From NCBI GenBank assembly GCA_964466155.1, contig CAYXMY010000013.1:1-40984 (forward strand): DNA of 40,984 bases. Reading direction: 5' to 3'. A program made the position numbers and the translations under genes. The DNA comes from Caenibius sp964466155. Lineage in GTDB: Bacteria; Pseudomonadota; Alphaproteobacteria; Sphingomonadales; Sphingomonadaceae. Shown here piece by piece: positions 38,695 through 40,984 of the stretch (the stretch's first letter is position 1; every line of letters starts with the position of its first letter). The notes below the pieces were generated by a model, which searched no databases, was not told where the DNA came from, and saw nothing but the letters and a program-made list of their open reading frames with translations.

Positions 38695-40984
38695 TCAGAA
38701 GCGCGTCTTGACCGTCGCCCCCCATGTACGCGGATCGCCCGGCAGGCCGACGATCAGCCCGGTGTTGCCGGGTCCGACCATCAACTGTTCGAAATAGTTC
38801 TGGTCGAACGCATTGCGCACCCAGCCGAAGATATCGAACCCGCTTTCGGTGCGGAAACCGACGCGGAAGTTCGACAGCGAATAGCCATCGATCCAGGTGT
38901 AGGCCGAAGGGGTCGGGTTGGAGGAGAAGTCAGAGCGGTAGCTGCCATCGTACCCGAGATAAACCTGCCCTTCCTGCCCCAGGAGAGTGACCGGCACATT
39001 GCCTTCCGCCCCGAAGGAGAACGACCATTTGGACACGCCCGGCAGACGTTGGCCCGAAATATCGCAGTTTGCCGGGCTGTTGCTGCCGCCCGAAAGCTCC
39101 GGCGGGCACGGTGCATCGACGAACTTGCGGTACGTCGCATCGGTATAAGCGCCGTTGGCATAGAGGTTGAACCGCTCGCTCGGGCGGAGGGAGAAGTCCG
39201 CTTCCACCCCTTGCGTGCGCACTTCGCCCGCATTGGCCAGATACCCGCGCAGCACGCCATATTGGCCGTTGGTGACATTGGCCTGATAGTTCCTGATGTC
39301 GGTGCGGAAGGCAGAGAGGTTGAGCACGCCCTTGCGGTCGAAGAATTCCGTCTTGATCCCCACTTCATAGTGGTTGACCGATTCCGGCTTCACCGTGCCG
39401 GCGGCCAGAATGGGATTGCCCGCGCTGTCGCTCGGCACGCCGTTCTGGTTGATCCCGCCCGATTTGAAGGTCTTGGCGTAAGTGGCGTAGAGCATGATCC
39501 CGGGCGCCGCCCGATAGCTGACCGTCAGATCGTAACTGAAATTCCAGTCGCTGAAGGACGGTTCCACCAATTGCGGGGCGAACACGCTGAGCTGCTGCAC
39601 CTTGCGCGGATCGGTATCGCCGTTGAGCACGGGATTGCCCTGCCCGTCGAACACGGTGCGGTTATAGTACCCCTTCTTCTTGTCGTAATTCAGCCGCACA
39701 CCGGGCTGGATCGTCAGCGCATCGGTCACTTTCCAGCTCAATTGCCCGAACAGGGCAAGGCTGGTGTTGGTGAGCCACTGATCGTTGTAGGCCACCAGCC
39801 CATCGAGCACGGTGGGATCGCAAGCCAGGCTGTTGGCGGGCGCGCAGCCGGACGATCCGACTGGCACATTGCCCGGATTGAGCGTCCAGCGGCTCGACGC
39901 GGCGCCGTGCTCTTCGGTCCCCTGGGTCTTGATCTTCTGGTAGAAAGCGAAAGCACCCACCACGAAATCGATCTTCCGCCCTGAATAGTTATAGCGCAGC
40001 TCCTGCGTGTACTGGTTCTGCTGCGACGGGTTCTGCGATTTGGTGACAATCGGCAGGCCGGTGAAATCGCGGTCGTTCTCCGGTTTCCAGTCCCAGAACC
40101 GCCATGCGGTGATAGAGGTCAGCGTGCCCGGCCCCAGATCCCATTTCACTCGCAGCGCAGCGCCGCCAATCTTGTTGCCCGCGTTGAGATTGGCATCGAG
40201 ATCGGTCAGCCGGTCGAACGGGTTGGTGCTGACCGGGGTATAGCCCAGCGCAGCGGCCAGGGCCGCGAACTGGCGGTTGAGCGGGCGCTGCGTCGCCCCT
40301 GTGCGGACATAGACCGAACCGCAGCATTCCGCGTCCTGCCTGCTGTAATCGCCGGACAGGGTTACGCTCAGATTGTCGGCCGGCTGCCACAACAATTGCC
40401 CGCGCAGGCCAAGATTGTCCTGACTTTGAATCCACTTGTCGGTGGTGACATTGTAGAGCGTGCCCCGGCGGCTGGTGGCGGAAACCGCGATCCGCGCGGC
40501 GAGGTTGTCCGTCAGCGGGCCGGATACGGCGGCCTTGGCCTGCTTGAAATTGAGATTCCCCACACTGACTTCGGCCTTGCCTTCGAAATCGAAAGTCGGC
40601 TGATTGGTGGTGATGTTGATCGCGCCCGCCGTGGTGTTCTTGCCGTACAGCGTACCTTGCGGGCCGCGCAGCACTTCGATCCGTGCTACGTCGAGGAAAT
40701 CGAACGTGGCCGAGGCGACACGCGAATAATAAACGTCGTCGACGTAGATGCCGACCCCCTGCTCGATCCCATCGTTGGTGAGGCCGAACGGCGCGCCGAT
40801 CCCGCGAATGTTGACCGCCGTGTTACGCGGGTTGGAAGAGTAATATTGCAGCGTCGGCGTCAACTGCTGCAACCGCCCGACATTGAAGCTGCCGGTGTTG
40901 TCGATATGCTCACCGCCGACCACGGAAATGGCGATCGGCACTTCCTGCGCGGTTTCCTGACGGCGCCGCGCCGTGACGAGGATC
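38695..40984 (-). CDS. TonB-dependent receptor, N-terminus beyond the window
   Basis: About 763 codons are present and the frame stays open to the window edge, where it reads ILVTARRRQETAQEVPIAIS, the TonB box and plug start typical of sphingomonad receptors. The plug follows (VNIRGIGAPFG, VGIYVDDVYYSR, VARIEVLRGPQGTLYGKNT). A large beta-barrel comes next, ending in TVKTRF with the terminal Phe needed for outer-membrane insertion. The signal peptide lies outside. The family in this order commonly imports carbohydrates, terpenoids or aromatic compounds, and the substrate cannot be read here. Confidence 0.93.
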   Translation of the reverse strand, partial: ILVTARRRQETAQEVPIAISVVGGEHIDNTGSFNVGRLQQLTPTLQYYSSNPRNTAVNIRGIGAPFGLTNDGIEQGVGIYVDDVYYSRVASATFDFLDVARIEVLRGPQGTLYGKNTTAGAINITTNQPTFDFEGKAEVSVGNLNFKQAKAAVSGPLTDNLAARIAVSATSRRGTLYNVTTDKWIQSQDNLGLRGQLLWQPADNLSVTLSGDYSRQDAECCGSVYVRTGATQRPLNRQFAALAAALGYTPVSTNPFDRLTDLDANLNAGNKIGGAALRVKWDLGPGTLTSITAWRFWDWKPENDRDFTGLPIVTKSQNPSQQNQYTQELRYNYSGRKIDFVVGAFAFYQKIKTQGTEEHGAASSRWTLNPGNVPVGSSGCAPANSLACDPTVLDGLVAYNDQWLTNTSLALFGQLSWKVTDALTIQPGVRLNYDKKKGYYNRTVFDGQGNPVLNGDTDPRKVQQLSVFAPQLVEPSFSDWNFSYDLTVSYRAAPGIMLYATYAKTFKSGGINQNGVPSDSAGNPILAAGTVKPESVNHYEVGIKTEFFDRKGVLNLSAFRTDIRNYQANVTNGQYGVLRGYLANAGEVRTQGVEADFSLRPSERFNLYANGAYTDATYRKFVDAPCPPELSGGSNSPANCDISGQRLPGVSKWSFSFGAEGNVPVTLLGQEGQVYLGYDGSYRSDFSSNPTPSAYTWIDGYSLSNFRVGFRTESGFDIFGWVRNAFDQNYFEQLMVGPGNTGLIVGLPGDPRTWGATVKTRF

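Noticed and set aside
38393..38725. 110-codon minus-strand open frame between the GGDEF and TonB genes
   Set aside because: It overlaps the strong terminator and the end of the receptor gene and has no protein-like pattern.
1..40984. CRISPR array, tRNA, rRNA, integrase or transposase
   Set aside because: No regularly spaced repeats, no tRNA-like cloverleaf and no recombinase motif were recognised on reading; mobility of the 26-27.7 kb segment rests only on repeats and composition.

Overview
The window reads as high-G+C chromosomal DNA of an alphaproteobacterium, most likely Sphingomonadales (Novosphingobium/Sphingobium/Erythrobacteraceae-like). Signs are two TonB-dependent receptors with alphaproteobacterial plug signatures, several lipid/aromatic catabolic gene clusters, a class II fumarase next to a KefB-type antiporter, and REP-like intergenic repeats built on TGTCCGC and CCTGAAC...GTTC. 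The genus is an inference; no rRNA, tRNA, CRISPR array or transposase was seen.

1-3,600: the N-terminal part of a secreted sulfatase (cut by the window edge), two small SnoaL/NTF2-like proteins, a double-ACT-domain protein, a luciferase-like (LLM) oxidoreductase and a third NTF2-like protein. 3,599-11,881: a minus-strand catabolic cluster. In transcription order it is a TetR regulator, an amidohydrolase-fold protein, a KshA-like Rieske oxygenase, two adjacent acyl-CoA dehydrogenases, then (after two hairpins) an acyl-CoA synthetase, a MaoC hydratase and an alpha/beta hydrolase. The content (CoA activation, alpha,beta-dehydrogenation, hydration, ring hydroxylation) suggests breakdown of a polycyclic or alkyl-substituted compound such as a steroid or terpenoid; the substrate is unknown. 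11,993-16,759: two MFS transporters, a second KshA-like Rieske oxygenase and an SDR, probably part of the same catabolic region.

17,197-23,587: an Rnk/GreA-type protein, then a copper-resistance locus: a Cu+ P1B-ATPase (minus) divergent from csoR, a small secreted Cys/His protein, the multicopper oxidase CopA and the outer-membrane protein CopB (plus). Two 17-bp palindromes between the ATPase and csoR are probable CsoR operators.

23,711-25,430: a secreted protein of unknown function and an HsaA-like flavin-dependent acyl-CoA-dehydrogenase-fold protein. 25,431-27,815: an AT-richer segment bracketed and punctuated by short repeats. It carries a three-helix membrane protein, a tiny WYL-like protein and an STM3941-like membrane protein.

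27,829-33,469: two tandem AhpD/carboxymuconolactone-decarboxylase-like proteins, a TetR regulator, an N-acyl-D-amino-acid deacylase-like amidohydrolase and a TonB receptor. A perfect 20-bp palindrome sits between tetR and the deacylase gene. 33,671-40,984: housekeeping and signalling genes (fumC, a KefB/KefC-type antiporter, a membrane GGDEF cyclase with a potentially structured leader), then a second TonB receptor running off the window edge.

The least conventional items are: the amidohydrolase-fold protein that has lost most metal ligands yet heads the catabolic operon; the repeat-bounded 26-27.7 kb cassette; the deacylase/twin-AhpD/TetR/TonB cluster; and the leader of the diguanylate cyclase gene. 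None is proven here to be a new system.
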